The notes under the pieces are model-generated. The model searched no databases. It was given only the letters and a program-made list of their open reading frames with translations, and was not told where the DNA came from. Below, in pieces: positions 42,388-51,443 of a stretch of DNA of 64,000 nt (position 1 is its first letter; every line of letters begins with the position of its first letter). The position numbers were made by a program, and so were the translations under genes. The DNA comes from Thermus caldilimi (GTDB lineage Bacteria; Deinococcota; Deinococci; Deinococcales; Thermaceae), in assembly GCF_004684245.1 (NCBI RefSeq), contig NZ_CP038452.1, positions 62,001 through 126,000 on the forward strand. The letters run 5' to 3'.

Positions 42388-42858
42388 CTACTCTAGGCGG
42401 GCCCGGCCCTGCTGGCTTACGATCACCTTGCGGGTTGCGCTTCCGGAAGCGAGAGCTATGGTGGCGGTGATGGGCTTGGTGGGTACTCCGCGGGGGTCGA
42501 AAAGGAGGGGCAGATTCCCCAGGCGGCTTTGCCCCTGGTCCAGGCGCACCCGGGCCCAGTCCCCCTCCCCGAAGCGCACCACCTGGACCTCCTCCCCTGG
42601 GGCATAGCGGCGGTCGCCATCATGGTCCACGAAGATCAGGTAGCCCCCTGCCCCCTCGGTGAAGACGTGGAGCCCGGCGAAGGCGTTACGCCGAATGGCT
42701 TCCAGCCGGGCCCTCGTCACCTGGGCCGCCAGGGAGCGGGCGGCAGCGTCCAGGGCCAGGCGGTTGGGGGAAAGGAGGGGAAGCCCCAGGCCCAGAAGCA
42801 CGCCCAGGATTGCCAGGATAACCAGAAGCTCTAGAAGGGTAAAAGCTTCCCTGCGCAT
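42388..42858 (-). CDS. pilA1: Minor pilin, GspH/FimT type (PilA1-like), copy 1
   Basis: A 156-residue prepilin-like protein, first gene of the cluster. The leader reads MRREA|FTLLELLVILAILGVLLGL: Ala, not the almost invariant Gly, precedes the cleavage site, so processing by prepilin peptidase may be slow or altered. The body has ARSLAAQVTRARLEAIRRNA, GGYLIFVDHDGDRRYAPGE and LLFDPRGVPTKP as in GspH/FimT. A TAGACT box (42876-42871) lies 12 nt before the ATG. A 54-nt gap with a C6/G5 hairpin separates it from copy 2. Confidence 0.83.
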   Translation of the reverse strand: MRREAFTLLELLVILAILGVLLGLGLPLLSPNRLALDAAARSLAAQVTRARLEAIRRNAFAGLHVFTEGAGGYLIFVDHDGDRRYAPGEEVQVVRFGEGDWARVRLDQGQSRLGNLPLLFDPRGVPTKPITATIALASGSATRKVIVSQQGRARLE

Positions 42859-42928
42859 GGACCTGTAACCAGTCTAGCGGTGTCGTGTTCTTCCCTGGGT
42901 GCGTTTGGCCAAGGAGTATGATGACCCC

Positions 42929-44119
42929 ATGAACGAGGTCTATATCGTTTCGACGATGCGTACCCCCATCGGTAGGTTCGGGGGGGCCCTGAAGGACGTG
43001 AGCCCGGTGGAGCTTGGGGCCCACGCCATGCGGGCCGCGTTGGCGCGGGCGGGGGTGGAGGGGAAGGCCCTGGACCTCTACGTGTTCGGGAACGTGCTCC
43101 GGGCTGGGCACGGGCAGCTCCTTCCCCGGCAGGCGGCCTTCAAGGCGGGCATCCCCAAGGAGGTGGACGGGTACCAGGTGGACATGGTCTGCGCCTCGGG
43201 GATGATGGCCGTTATGAACGCCGTGCAGTTCCTGCGCACGGGGGAGGCCCACCTGGTGCTGGCCGGGGGGATGGAGTCCATGAGCCAGGCGGGGTTCTAC
43301 CTCTCCCACCGGGCGAGGTGGGGGTACAAGTTCCTCATGGGGGCGCCGGAGAGCCTGCAGGACATCCTCCTCCAGGATGGCCTCTCCGACCCCTTCACCG
43401 GCGAGGCCATGGGGGAGCAGGCGGAAAGGCTGGCCCAGGACTACGGAATCACGCGCCAGGAGGTGGACGAGGCCGCCTACCACTCCCACCGGCGGGCGGC
43501 GGAGGCCACGGAAAAGGGCTTCTTTGCGGAGGAGATCGCCCCCATGGAGCTTCCCGGGAGGAAGGGGCCGGTGGGGGTGGATAAGGACGAGGGGATCCGT
43601 CCTGAGACCACCCCGGAGTCCCTGGCCGCCCTCAAGCCCGCCTTCCGCAAGGACGGCATCCTCACCGCGGGGAACGCCAGCCAGATCTCCGACGGGGCGG
43701 CGGCGCTTCTCCTGGCCTCGGAGGAGGCGGTCAAGGCCCACGGCTTGAAGCCCCTGGCCCGGGTGCTGGGCGGGGCCTGGGCGGCGGGGGAGCCCTGGCG
43801 CTTCCCCGAGGCCCCCATCCCCGCGGTGAAGCGTCTGCTGGACCGGCTTGGCATGCGGATGGAAGACTTCGGCCTCTTTGAGAACAACGAGGCCTTCGCC
43901 CTCAACAACGTGCTCTTCCACCGCCTCCTGGGGGTGCCTTACGAGCGCCTGAACGTCTTCGGGGGAGCCGTGGCCCTGGGCCACCCCATCGGGGCCAGCG
44001 GGGCCAGGATCCTGGTCACCCTCCTGAACGCCCTGAGGCAGAAGGGGGAGGAAAGGGGCCTTGCCGCCATCTGCCACGGCACCGGGGGGTCCACCGCCTT
44101 CGCGGTGGAGCGGGTCTAG
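42929..44119 (+). CDS. Acetyl-CoA acetyltransferase (thiolase)
   Basis: The 396-residue thiolase condenses or cleaves acyl-CoA/acetyl-CoA. The nucleophilic Cys is in DMVCASGMMAVMNA, ENNEAFALNN and GHPIGASGARILV carry the His, and the second Cys is in ICHGTGGSTAF. It fits the degradative or biosynthetic type II thiolases equally well. The ATG at 42929 lies 6 nt after TATGAT (42917-42922), a leaderless start; AAGGAG is too far upstream to be its ribosome binding site. Its 3' end overlaps the convergent DUF503 gene by 4 nt. Confidence 0.93.
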   Translation: MNEVYIVSTMRTPIGRFGGALKDVSPVELGAHAMRAALARAGVEGKALDLYVFGNVLRAGHGQLLPRQAAFKAGIPKEVDGYQVDMVCASGMMAVMNAVQFLRTGEAHLVLAGGMESMSQAGFYLSHRARWGYKFLMGAPESLQDILLQDGLSDPFTGEAMGEQAERLAQDYGITRQEVDEAAYHSHRRAAEATEKGFFAEEIAPMELPGRKGPVGVDKDEGIRPETTPESLAALKPAFRKDGILTAGNASQISDGAAALLLASEEAVKAHGLKPLARVLGGAWAAGEPWRFPEAPIPAVKRLLDRLGMRMEDFGLFENNEAFALNNVLFHRLLGVPYERLNVFGGAVALGHPIGASGARILVTLLNALRQKGEERGLAAICHGTGGSTAFAVERV

Positions 44120-44424
44120 ACCAACCCGTCCAGCTCGAAGGCCTCGAGGTGAAAGGCCTCGAGGGCTATCCTAAAATCCCCCTCGCGGGCCAGGAAGCGG
44201 GCGGCCTCGCGAAGGGTTTCTTCCACCCATGCGGGGTCGTTGCCCAGGACGCTCAGGCCCACCACCTCAAAGCCCCAGGCGTCCAGGCCGTAAAGCCTGG
44301 CCGCGCTGACGGGGAAGCGGGCCTTCACCCGTTCTAGGGCCGGCTTGATGAGGGCCCGTTTCTCCTTGAGGCTCCGGGCCGGGGTCTCCAGCCGGGCGGT
44401 GTAGAGGCCGAGGTAGGCTTTCAT
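44116..44424 (-). CDS. DUF503 family protein
   Basis: A 102-residue protein beginning MKAYLGLYTARLETPARSLK, with LIKPALERVKARFPVSAARLYGLD and GLSVLGNDPAWVEETLREAA: the ferredoxin-like YlxP/DUF503 pattern. YlxP genes often sit in the nusA-infB-rbfA translation operon; here it is alone between thiolase and bamA. A ribosome-related role is possible only by analogy. It starts 20 nt downstream of the bamA stop on the same strand. Confidence 0.8.
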   Translation of the reverse strand: MKAYLGLYTARLETPARSLKEKRALIKPALERVKARFPVSAARLYGLDAWGFEVVGLSVLGNDPAWVEETLREAARFLAREGDFRIALEAFHLEAFELDGLV

Positions 44425-44443
44425 GGCGGGCCCTAGGCCCAGT

Positions 44444-46909
44444 TTAGAACATGGGCCCGATGCGGAAGTGAAGCCTTCCCGTGGGGCTTTCCGGGCTGAA
44501 GGCGTAGTCCAGGCGCAAGGAGGGGAGAAGGGCCCCAAAGAGGTCCAGATCCAGCTGGAAGCCCAAGCCCGCCCCCCACTTCACCCCGCCGGTGTTGTCG
44601 GCGATCCCCAAGTCGGTGAAGAGGATGCCGTAGAGGTTGGTGCCCCCCTGGGGGGAGAGGTTGAAGTTGTAGCGGTACTCCACGCTGGCCGTGGCGAAGG
44701 AAAGCCCCCCGTACTTGCGGTCCTCGTAGCCCCTGAGGAGGAAGGCCTCGGAGCCGCCCCCGGAGAGGAAGAAGCGCTCGCTTTCCGGGGGGAAGCCCAA
44801 GAGGGTGCCGGCGGAGAGGCGGAAGGCCAGGGCCTGCCGTTTCTCCTGGTCCAGGCCGTAATAGGTCTTGCCCGTGGCCACCAGGGGCACGAAGAAGCTG
44901 CGGCCCCCCGTGTCGGGGAAGGAAAGACCAAGGCCGGTGCTGAGGCCCGCCTCGTACCCCTGGGTGCGGAAGCGAAGGTTGTCCACCTCCGTGTAGGTGA
45001 CGCCGGTGTCCAGCCTCAGGGTCCAGCCCGGGGTGGGGAGGAGGCTTTGGGCCAGGCTGGGGTTTTTGTACCCGGTGCCGTCGCAGTACTTGGGGTCGTT
45101 GGGGTCGGTGACGGCGGGGTTGCAGGGGGCGTTCGGGTCGTAGATCTCCAGGGCGTAGGTGGAGCGGCGGGCGGAAAGCCCCAGGGAGAAGCGCAGGTTT
45201 TCCAGCTCCTGGGAGAAGGGACGGGAGAGGGAGAACCCAGCGCCGGTGCGCCTTTCCGTGTACTCCCAGCCGGTGTCCGTGCTGCCGTCCAGGAGCTTGT
45301 TGTTGCCGATGGGGGTGGAGAAGAGGCTGAAGGAAAGGCTGGTGCGCACTTCCTTAAGGTCCCAGTAGTCCAGGTAGAGCCAGGGAATGGCGTAGCTGAC
45401 CGAGAGGGAAAGGTTGTCTTTGGCGTCGTTTTGCACAAAGGCCAGGTCCACCCCCGCCTGGTGGGCCAGGCCGAAGAGGTTGGTTTCCTTGAAGGACACG
45501 CTTCCCGACCACCCCTCCAGGGAGCTCCAGCCCAGGGCGGGCTGGAAGAGCCCGGTGCGGGCCTCCTTCAGGGAGAGGACCACCACCACCTGGTCCTCCT
45601 TCTCCCCGGGCAGGAGGCGCACCCCGGGAGGTTCGGAGAGAAGACCTGTGGCCATGAGGCGGGCGATGCCCTGGCGCAGGGCGGGAACGCTGAAGAGGCT
45701 TCCCGGCTTAGGGAGTTCCCGTAGGATCACCTCCTCCTGGGTGCGGTGCTCGCCCTGCCACTCCAGGCGGTAGCCCCCGATCTTGAGCTCCACCACGTGC
45801 AGGCGGAAGACCCCTTCCTGGAAGCCAAAGCGCACGTCGGCCACCTCGTAGCCGTTTTCCTGGTAGTAGCTGGCGAGGCGCCGGGCGTCCTCCTGGGCCA
45901 GGGCCGGGGTGTAGACCTCCCCCGGCTTCAAGCGGAGGAGGGCTAGGAGGGTTTCCGTGGGGAAGGCGGTGTTGCCGCTGATCTCCACCCGCTCGATCAC
46001 CCCGCCTTCCGGGCCCAGCTGAAGCTCCACCGCCACCCCCTCCCCCTCGGGGGTGAGGTTGAAGTTCACCACCCGGGAGAGCTTTTTGGAAAGCGCCTGC
46101 ACCCCTTCCAGAAGGAGGTCGTAGCGCAGGTAGTCCCCCGGCTTGAGGGGAAAGCCCGTAAGGTCCAGGCCTTCTCCTTGGATGCGCACCACCTTAAGCT
46201 CCCGCACCCGCACGGTGAGGACCCCGCCCTCTAGCACGCTCCCCGCGGGGTCGGGGCCGCTAAAGCGGTAGCCCGCCCGCTCGTAACGGGAGGCGATGGC
46301 CTTTAGGGCCTCCTGGTACTTGGCGAAGTCAAAGGGGCCCTTGAGGGGTTCCAAGGTCTTTAGGAGTTCGGCCTCGGGTAGAAGGCTCACCCCTGTGAGG
46401 CGGACCTCCTTCACCTCCGGGCTTTCCTCCACCCGGAAGGTGAGGGCCATCTTGCCCGCCTGCTCCTTGGCCTCCACCTCCACCTTGGGGGAGAAGGGGA
46501 AACCGTTTTGCCGGTAGGCCTCGGCCAGGGCCTTGGCGGCTTCCCCGGCCCGGATGGGGTTATAGGTGGCCTCCGGGCCGATGGCGAAGTTCTGCTCCAG
46601 AAAGCGCAGGAGGCCTTCCTGGGGGAAGGCCTTTCCCTCCACCTTCACCTGGCCGATGGGGGGGTAGGGGGTGAGGCGGACCCGCAGGACATCCCCTTCC
46701 AGCTGGACCTCCACCTGCTGGAAGTAGCCGGTGGCCAGGATGGCCTTCCTGGCCTCCTCGAGGTCCCCTGGCTCATCCCCTGTCCCAAAGGGCAAGGCCG
46801 CCCGGGCCAGGGCCTGGAGGACGGGATCGCCTCCCTCCACCACCACCTCGCGGATGGGGGCCGCCAGGGCCAGAAGGCCCATGAACACCAGGGCAAAAAG
46901 CCGCTTCAT
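44444..46909 (-). CDS. bamA: Outer-membrane assembly protein BamA / Omp85
   Basis: An 821-residue protein with a signal peptide (MKRLFALVFMGLLALAAP), several POTRA repeats (residues about 19-420; for example VRLTGVSLLPEAELLKTLE and VEISGNTAFPTETLLALLRL) and a C-terminal 16-strand barrel with the L6-type VRGY-like motif (FLLRGYEDRKYGG). It ends in Phe (RIGPMF), the outer-membrane beta signal. It inserts barrel proteins into the outer membrane. ATG at 46909 follows TAAGCT by 7 nt, a leaderless start. PNP is divergent, so both start within a 54-bp region. Confidence 0.95.
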   Translation of the reverse strand: MKRLFALVFMGLLALAAPIREVVVEGGDPVLQALARAALPFGTGDEPGDLEEARKAILATGYFQQVEVQLEGDVLRVRLTPYPPIGQVKVEGKAFPQEGLLRFLEQNFAIGPEATYNPIRAGEAAKALAEAYRQNGFPFSPKVEVEAKEQAGKMALTFRVEESPEVKEVRLTGVSLLPEAELLKTLEPLKGPFDFAKYQEALKAIASRYERAGYRFSGPDPAGSVLEGGVLTVRVRELKVVRIQGEGLDLTGFPLKPGDYLRYDLLLEGVQALSKKLSRVVNFNLTPEGEGVAVELQLGPEGGVIERVEISGNTAFPTETLLALLRLKPGEVYTPALAQEDARRLASYYQENGYEVADVRFGFQEGVFRLHVVELKIGGYRLEWQGEHRTQEEVILRELPKPGSLFSVPALRQGIARLMATGLLSEPPGVRLLPGEKEDQVVVVLSLKEARTGLFQPALGWSSLEGWSGSVSFKETNLFGLAHQAGVDLAFVQNDAKDNLSLSVSYAIPWLYLDYWDLKEVRTSLSFSLFSTPIGNNKLLDGSTDTGWEYTERRTGAGFSLSRPFSQELENLRFSLGLSARRSTYALEIYDPNAPCNPAVTDPNDPKYCDGTGYKNPSLAQSLLPTPGWTLRLDTGVTYTEVDNLRFRTQGYEAGLSTGLGLSFPDTGGRSFFVPLVATGKTYYGLDQEKRQALAFRLSAGTLLGFPPESERFFLSGGGSEAFLLRGYEDRKYGGLSFATASVEYRYNFNLSPQGGTNLYGILFTDLGIADNTGGVKWGAGLGFQLDLDLFGALLPSLRLDYAFSPESPTGRLHFRIGPMF

Positions 46910-46963
46910 GGCCGAAAGCTTACCAGAGGCGGGTGAAGGGGGCGTGAGAGTAGAATGTTCGCC

Positions 46964-47782
46964 ATGGAAGTCTACGACAAGATCCAGGAGGCCGTGGGCT
47001 ACATCCGCTCCAAAACCGGGTTTGTGCCGGAGGTGGGGATCGTCCTTGGCTCGGGGCTTGGCCCCTTGGCGGAGGAGGTGGCCAAGGAGGCGGAGATCCC
47101 CTACGGGGAGATCCCCCACTTTCCCCTTTCCACCGCCCCCGGGCATGCGGGGAGGCTGATCCTGGGGGAGCTGGAAGGCAAGCGGGTTCTGGTCTACCAG
47201 GGCCGGGTCCACTACTACGAGGGCTACAGCGCCGAGGAGGTGGTCTTCCCCGTGCGGGTGGGGTATTTCCTGGGGGCCAGGACCTTCCTCCTCACCTCGG
47301 CGGCCGGAGGGCTTAACCCCAGGTTCCAGGCCGGAGGGATCATGCTCCACCTGGACTACATCAACTTCGCCGGGGCCAACCCCCTTAGGGGGAAAAACGA
47401 CGAGCGCCTGGGCCCCCGGTTCCCCGTGATGTTCGGGGCCTATGACCCGGGTCTCATCGAGCTGGCCCGCAAGGTGGCCAGGCGGCAGGACCTGCACCTC
47501 TTTGAGGGGGTCTACGCCTGGTTCATGGGGCCCAGCTTCGCCAGCCGGGCCGAGCTGAAGGCGCTCAGGGATCTCGGGGCCGATGCCATCGGGATGTCCA
47601 CGGTGCCCGAGGTCATCGCCTTAAGGCACCTGGGGGCCCGGGTGCTGGGGCTTTCCACCATCACGGACATGGCGGTGCCGGAAAGGGAGCACCACGCCAC
47701 CGAGGAGGAGGTGCTGGCGGTGGCGGCCAAGACCGGGCCCATCTTCCGCCGCCTGGTGCGGGGCATTCTGGCCGAGCTTTAG
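46964..47782 (+). CDS. Purine nucleoside phosphorylase (trimeric, class I)
   Basis: A 272-residue enzyme phosphorolysing purine nucleosides to base and ribose-1-phosphate. VGIVLGSGLGPLAEE binds phosphate, IPHFPLSTAPGHAGR and VYQGRVHYYEGY bind sugar and phosphate, and MGPSFASRAELKALRDLGAD and AIGMSTVPEVIALRHLG belong to the base site. ATG at 46964 lies 7 nt after TAGAAT (46951-46956), a leaderless start; the ATG inside that box is rejected. YggS follows after 3 nt. Confidence 0.93.
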   Translation: MEVYDKIQEAVGYIRSKTGFVPEVGIVLGSGLGPLAEEVAKEAEIPYGEIPHFPLSTAPGHAGRLILGELEGKRVLVYQGRVHYYEGYSAEEVVFPVRVGYFLGARTFLLTSAAGGLNPRFQAGGIMLHLDYINFAGANPLRGKNDERLGPRFPVMFGAYDPGLIELARKVARRQDLHLFEGVYAWFMGPSFASRAELKALRDLGADAIGMSTVPEVIALRHLGARVLGLSTITDMAVPEREHHATEEEVLAVAAKTGPIFRRLVRGILAEL

Positions 47783-47785
47783 CCC

Positions 47786-48421
47786 ATGGGTCTGCACCAG
47801 GTCTTGGAGGCCATGGCCGCCGCCTGCCGCCGCGCGGGGCGGGATCCCAAGGGGGTGCGCCTGGTGGCGGTGACCAAGGGGAGGAGCGTGGAGGAGATCC
47901 GGGAGAAGGTCCTCCGCTACGGTTCCTTCCCCCTGGGGGAAAGCCGGGTGCAGGAGGCCTTGAAGAAGATGGAGCTTCTGGAGGCTGAGTGGCACCTCAT
48001 CGGTCCCCTGCAGCGCAACAAGGCCAAGTTCGCCCCCCGGTTCGCCCTTATCCACTCCCTGGACTCCCTACGCCTGGCGGAGGCCCTGAACCGGGTGGGG
48101 GAGAAGGAGGGGGTGAGGCTTAAGGTCCTGGTGGAGGTGAACCTGGGCCGGGAGCCCCAGAAGCATGGGTTTTGGGAGGAGGAACTGCCCGAGGCCCTGG
48201 CCCGGGTTCGGGAGATGGCGCACCTCGAGGTCCTGGGCCTCATGACCGTGCCCCCGATGGGCCCTGAGGCCGTGGTCCGCCCCATCTTCCGGAGGCTTTC
48301 CGAGCTCGCCGACCGCTATGGCCTTCCCGAGCGCTCCATGGGTATGTCCGACGATTTCCCCATCGCCATTGAGGAAGGGGCCACCCTGGTGCGGGTGGGC
48401 CGGGCGCTTTTTGTAGACTGA
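47786..48421 (+). CDS. yggS: YggS-family pyridoxal-phosphate homeostasis protein
   Basis: A 211-residue alanine-racemase-fold protein without a second domain. The PLP Lys is in LVAVTKGRSVEE, FPLGESRVQEALKK and EWHLIGPLQRNKAKF are the YggS signatures, and GLMTVPPMGPE and MGMSDDFPIAIEEGATLVRVG bind the phosphate. It buffers PLP rather than catalysing a known reaction. It often neighbours divIVA and division genes in Gram-positive bacteria; here divIVA follows immediately. Confidence 0.93.
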   Translation: MGLHQVLEAMAAACRRAGRDPKGVRLVAVTKGRSVEEIREKVLRYGSFPLGESRVQEALKKMELLEAEWHLIGPLQRNKAKFAPRFALIHSLDSLRLAEALNRVGEKEGVRLKVLVEVNLGREPQKHGFWEEELPEALARVREMAHLEVLGLMTVPPMGPEAVVRPIFRRLSELADRYGLPERSMGMSDDFPIAIEEGATLVRVGRALFVD

Positions 48422-48428
48422 GGTGCAC

Positions 48429-48881
48429 ATGGACCTAACCCCCTTGGACGTGCGCTACCAGGAGTTTCCCACGGGGCTTCGCGGCTACCAGAAGGAGGCG
48501 GTGAGGAGCTATTTGGCCCGGGTGGCCGAGGTCATGGAGGGCCTCATCCAGGAGAACGAGGGGCTCAAGGAAAGGCTTAGGGCGCTGGAGGAGGAGGTGG
48601 CCCGCCTGAAGGAGGCGGAAGGGGAGCTGAAGCGGGCGGTGGTGGCGGCGGAGAAGATCGCCCGCGAGCTCAAGGCCCAGGCGGAGCGGGAGGCGGAGCT
48701 GATCCGGAGGGAGGCCCTGGCGGCCAAGGACCAGGTGCTGAGGGAGGCGGCGGAGGAGCTTAAGCGTTTGAAGGGGGAGGTGGAACGGGTTAAGCAGGAG
48801 AAAACCCTTTTCGTGGCGCAACTCAAGGCCCTTTTGCAGGGGTACCTGGACTCCTTGAAGCCTCTGGAGGAGGGTTCCTGA
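48429..48881 (+). CDS. divIVA: DivIVA-like polarity/division protein
   Basis: A 150-residue, mostly coiled-coil protein. Its N-terminus MDLTPLDVRYQEFPTGLRGY matches the membrane-binding DivIVA domain, followed by an almost continuous coil (residues about 35-145). It should bind curved membrane at poles or septa and recruit partners. GAGGTG lies upstream of the ATG at 48429; a GTG 6 nt earlier is possible. It occurs in the same genome as MinDE. The last 59 nt overlap the convergent YdcF gene. Confidence 0.85.
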   Translation: MDLTPLDVRYQEFPTGLRGYQKEAVRSYLARVAEVMEGLIQENEGLKERLRALEEEVARLKEAEGELKRAVVAAEKIARELKAQAEREAELIRREALAAKDQVLREAAEELKRLKGEVERVKQEKTLFVAQLKALLQGYLDSLKPLEEGS

Positions 48882-49407
48882 GGCCGTGCCCTCTGGGGAG
48901 GGGTTTCAGGCCCAGGTAGAGCCAGAGGCGGTAAAGGGTTTCCTTCAGCCAGTACCCCAGGGGGTAGGGTCCCTCCACGGGGTGGCCCTCCGCCTTTAAA
49001 CCCAGAAGCCGGGCCAGGAAGAGGGCCCGGGGCAGGTGGGGGGCATCGGTCACCAGGAGGATGCGCCCGGAAAGATGGGGCTTGAGGAAGAGGAGGTTTT
49101 CGTAGGTGGTTTGGCTTTGGGTTTCGCAAAGGAGGGCTTCCCGGGGTATACCTTTGCTCCTAAGGTAGCGGCAGCCCACCTCCCCTTCGCTGTACCGGTC
49201 CCCGGGGAGCCTGCCCCCCGCCACCGCCACCTTTGGGGCCGCGCCCCTTTGGTAGAGGGCCAAGGCCGCCTCCAGGCGCCTTTCCAAGGCGGGGGAGGGT
49301 TTGCCCCCGTACTGGGCCGCCCCCAGGACCACGATCCAGCTGTAGCCCGGCTGGGCCATGGCCGGGGCCAGGAGGAGGGCCAGAGCAAGCCAGCGCACCC
49401 TTTTCAA
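48823..49407 (-). CDS. YdcF/DUF218 (ElyC-like) envelope protein
   Basis: A 194-residue protein with a signal or anchor segment (VRWLALALLLAPAMA) and the DUF218 fold: SWIVVLGAAQYGGKPSPALE, VAVAGGRLPGD, the conserved YSEGEVGCRYL acidic helix, SQTTYENLLFLKP and ILLVTDAPHLPRALFL. DUF218 proteins such as ElyC and SanA affect envelope and peptidoglycan precursor metabolism. The only usable start codons are TTG at 49407 or GTG at 49398. Its C-terminus runs antisense into divIVA. Confidence 0.8.
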   Translation of the reverse strand: MKRVRWLALALLLAPAMAQPGYSWIVVLGAAQYGGKPSPALERRLEAALALYQRGAAPKVAVAGGRLPGDRYSEGEVGCRYLRSKGIPREALLCETQSQTTYENLLFLKPHLSGRILLVTDAPHLPRALFLARLLGLKAEGHPVEGPYPLGYWLKETLYRLWLYLGLKPLPRGHGLRNPPPEASRSPGTPAKGP

Positions 49408-49447
49408 TCTAGAGCCAGGGGCGGTTTTTGGGTATACTTAAGGAGCA

Positions 49448-51130
49448 TTGGAGAAGATCTTCGGCAAGACCGAGGGGCTCAAGAAGAGCGAGCGAAAGAG
49501 GCTTTCCAACCTGTACCGCAGGCGGATTCCCCCGGAGAGGGTCCTGACCCCCGAGCTGGCCCAGGCCCTGGCCGGGCTCTCCCAGGAGATCGGGAGGCCT
49601 GTGAGCCTTCTCTTGGACCGGGAGGGCCGGGTGGTGCGGGTGGGGGTGGGGGATGCCAAGGACCTGCCCATCCCCGAAGGGGCCAGGGGGGAGAGGAGGC
49701 TATCGGGCTTCCGGCTCCTCCACACCCACCTGGCCAAGGGAGGGCTTTCCCGCCCCGACCTCTCGGTGCTTTTCCTGAACCGGCTGGACAGTTTGGCGGC
49801 CTTGGAGGTAGAGGACGGGAGGCCTACCACCCTGCACCTGGCCTTTCTCTCCCCGCCCAAGGCCGTGGCTGCTTCCCGATGGGAACACGTTACGGAGGAC
49901 TGGCGCATCCTTCCTCCCAAGCTCTACTTCCAGTACCTGGATTTTGACCACAAGGCGGAGGTGGAGGCCTTGGAGGAGGAGCTGGCCCGCCAGGCCCGGG
50001 TGCGGGAGCTTTTGGACGGGAGCGGGGAGCGGGCCATCCTGGTGGGGGTGGACCTGGGGGAAGGCCCGGAGGCGGAGGCGGGCCTTTCCGAGCTCGCCGA
50101 GCTCACCCGCACCGCGGGAGGGGTGCCGGTGAAGAAGGTCCTGGTCTTCCGCCCCCACCTGGACCCCCGGTACCTGGTGGGGCTGGGCAAGTTGGAGGAG
50201 CTCAAGAGCCTGGCCTACCACGAGAACGCCTCCACCCTGATCTTCGGCCTGGAGCTCACCCCCGCCCAGGCGCGGGAGATCGAGCGGGCCACGGGCCTCA
50301 AGGTCCTGGACCGGACCCAGCTCATCCTGGACATCTTCGCCCTGCATGCCAAAACCCCCGAGGCCCAGACCCAGGTGGAGCTGGCCCAGCTAAGGTACCT
50401 TCTCCCCCGCCTGGTGGGGAAGGGGAAGGAGCTGAGCCGCCTGGGAGGTGGGATCGGCACCCGGGGTCCTGGGGAGACCAAGCTGGAGGTGGACAGGAGA
50501 AGGCTTCAGGAAAGGATCGCCCACCTAAGCCATAAGCTCCAGGAGTTCACCCGGCGCCGGGAGGAGGCAAGGCGGCAGAGGAAGCGCCGGGGTGTGCCCC
50601 TCATCGCCGTGGTGGGGTACACCAACGCCGGCAAGACCACCCTCCTCTCCGCCCTTGCCCGGGGCGGGGAGCCGGGGGAGGACAAGCTCTTCGCCACCTT
50701 AAGGCCCCTCACCCGCCGGGGTTTCCTGCCGGGGGTGGGGGAGGTGCTCTTCACCGACACTGTGGGCTTCATCCGCCAGATGCCCGCGGAGCTCCTCACC
50801 GCCTTCCGGGCCACCCTCGAGGAGGTGCGGGAGGCCGACCTCCTCATCCACGTCCTGGATGCCTCGGAGGAAGGGGCCCTGGGGCGGTACCGGGTGGTGG
50901 AGGAGCTTCTGGCGGAGCTGGGGGTGGAGGCCCCCCGGGTCCTGGCCCTCTCCAAGGCGGACCGGGCGGCTCCCTACGACCTCTTCTACCTCCAGGAGAA
51001 GCTGGGTGGGGTGCCGGTTTCCGCCCTGAAGGGTACGGGGGTTTCGGAGCTCAGGGAGGCCCTGGCGGAGGCCCTCCTTAAGGTGGGGGTTCGGCCCCAG
51101 CCCTGGGCCCAGGCTCCTCAGTACACGTAA
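49448..51130 (+). CDS. hflX: Ribosome-splitting GTPase HflX
   Basis: A 560-residue GTPase, longer than usual through an N-terminal extension (residues about 1-190). The HflX domain has [19 protein letters not shown] and [19 protein letters not shown] with the [15 protein letters not shown] signature. The G domain has [11 protein letters not shown] (G1), [13 protein letters not shown] (G3) and SKAD (G4). HflX splits stalled ribosomes under heat stress. It starts with TTG behind AGGAG (49441-49445). TATACT at 49433 provides a -10. It overlaps the convergent acylphosphatase by 13 nt. Confidence 0.93.
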   Translation: MEKIFGKTEGLKKSERKRLSNLYRRRIPPERVLTPELAQALAGLSQEIGRPVSLLLDREGRVVRVGVGDAKDLPIPEGARGERRLSGFRLLHTHLAKGGLSRPDLSVLFLNRLDSLAALEVEDGRPTTLHLAFLSPPKAVAASRWEHVTEDWRILPPKLYFQYLDFDHKAEVEALEEELARQARVRELLDGSGERAILVGVDLGEGPEAEAGLSELAELTRTAGGVPVKKVLVFRPHLDPRYLVGLGKLEELKSLAYHENASTLIFGLELTPAQAREIERATGLKVLDRTQLILDIFALHAKTPEAQTQVELAQLRYLLPRLVGKGKELSRLGGGIGTRGPGETKLEVDRRRLQERIAHLSHKLQEFTRRREEARRQRKRRGVPLIAVVGYTNAGKTTLLSALARGGEPGEDKLFATLRPLTRRGFLPGVGEVLFTDTVGFIRQMPAELLTAFRATLEEVREADLLIHVLDASEEGALGRYRVVEELLAELGVEAPRVLALSKADRAAPYDLFYLQEKLGGVPVSALKGTGVSELREALAEALLKVGVRPQPWAQAPQYT

Positions 51131-51384
51131 AACCCCTTTAGGCCGGTTTCCTCGGCCCACTGAACCTCCACCTCCTCCACCCGGCTTAGACGCGGGCCCT
51201 GCTTGAGATGGTGGAGGAGGGTGAGGAGGTCTTCCTTGGGGCCTTCCGCCACCACCTCCACCCGGCCGTCGGGGAGGTTCTCCGCATAGCCGGAAAGCCC
51301 TAGCTCCAGGGCCTTTTTCTGGGCGAAGGCCCGGTACCCCACTCCCTGTACCCTTCCCTTGATCAAGGCCACCAGGCGCGGCAT
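51118..51384 (-). CDS. acyP: Acylphosphatase
   Basis: An 88-residue alpha/beta-sandwich enzyme hydrolysing carboxyl-phosphate bonds. [20 protein letters not shown] contains the catalytic Arg; [18 protein letters not shown] contains the Asn of the second motif. TAAAAT (51396-51391) lies 6 nt before the ATG, so it is leaderless. The length is normal for the family. Confidence 0.95.
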   Translation of the reverse strand: MPRLVALIKGRVQGVGYRAFAQKKALELGLSGYAENLPDGRVEVVAEGPKEDLLTLLHHLKQGPRLSRVEEVEVQWAEETGLKGFYVY

Positions 51385-51443
51385 GGTGGCATTTTAGCCT
51401 CCTTGCCACGCGGTTTTCATCTCCGGTGCCTATGCTAATAGGG

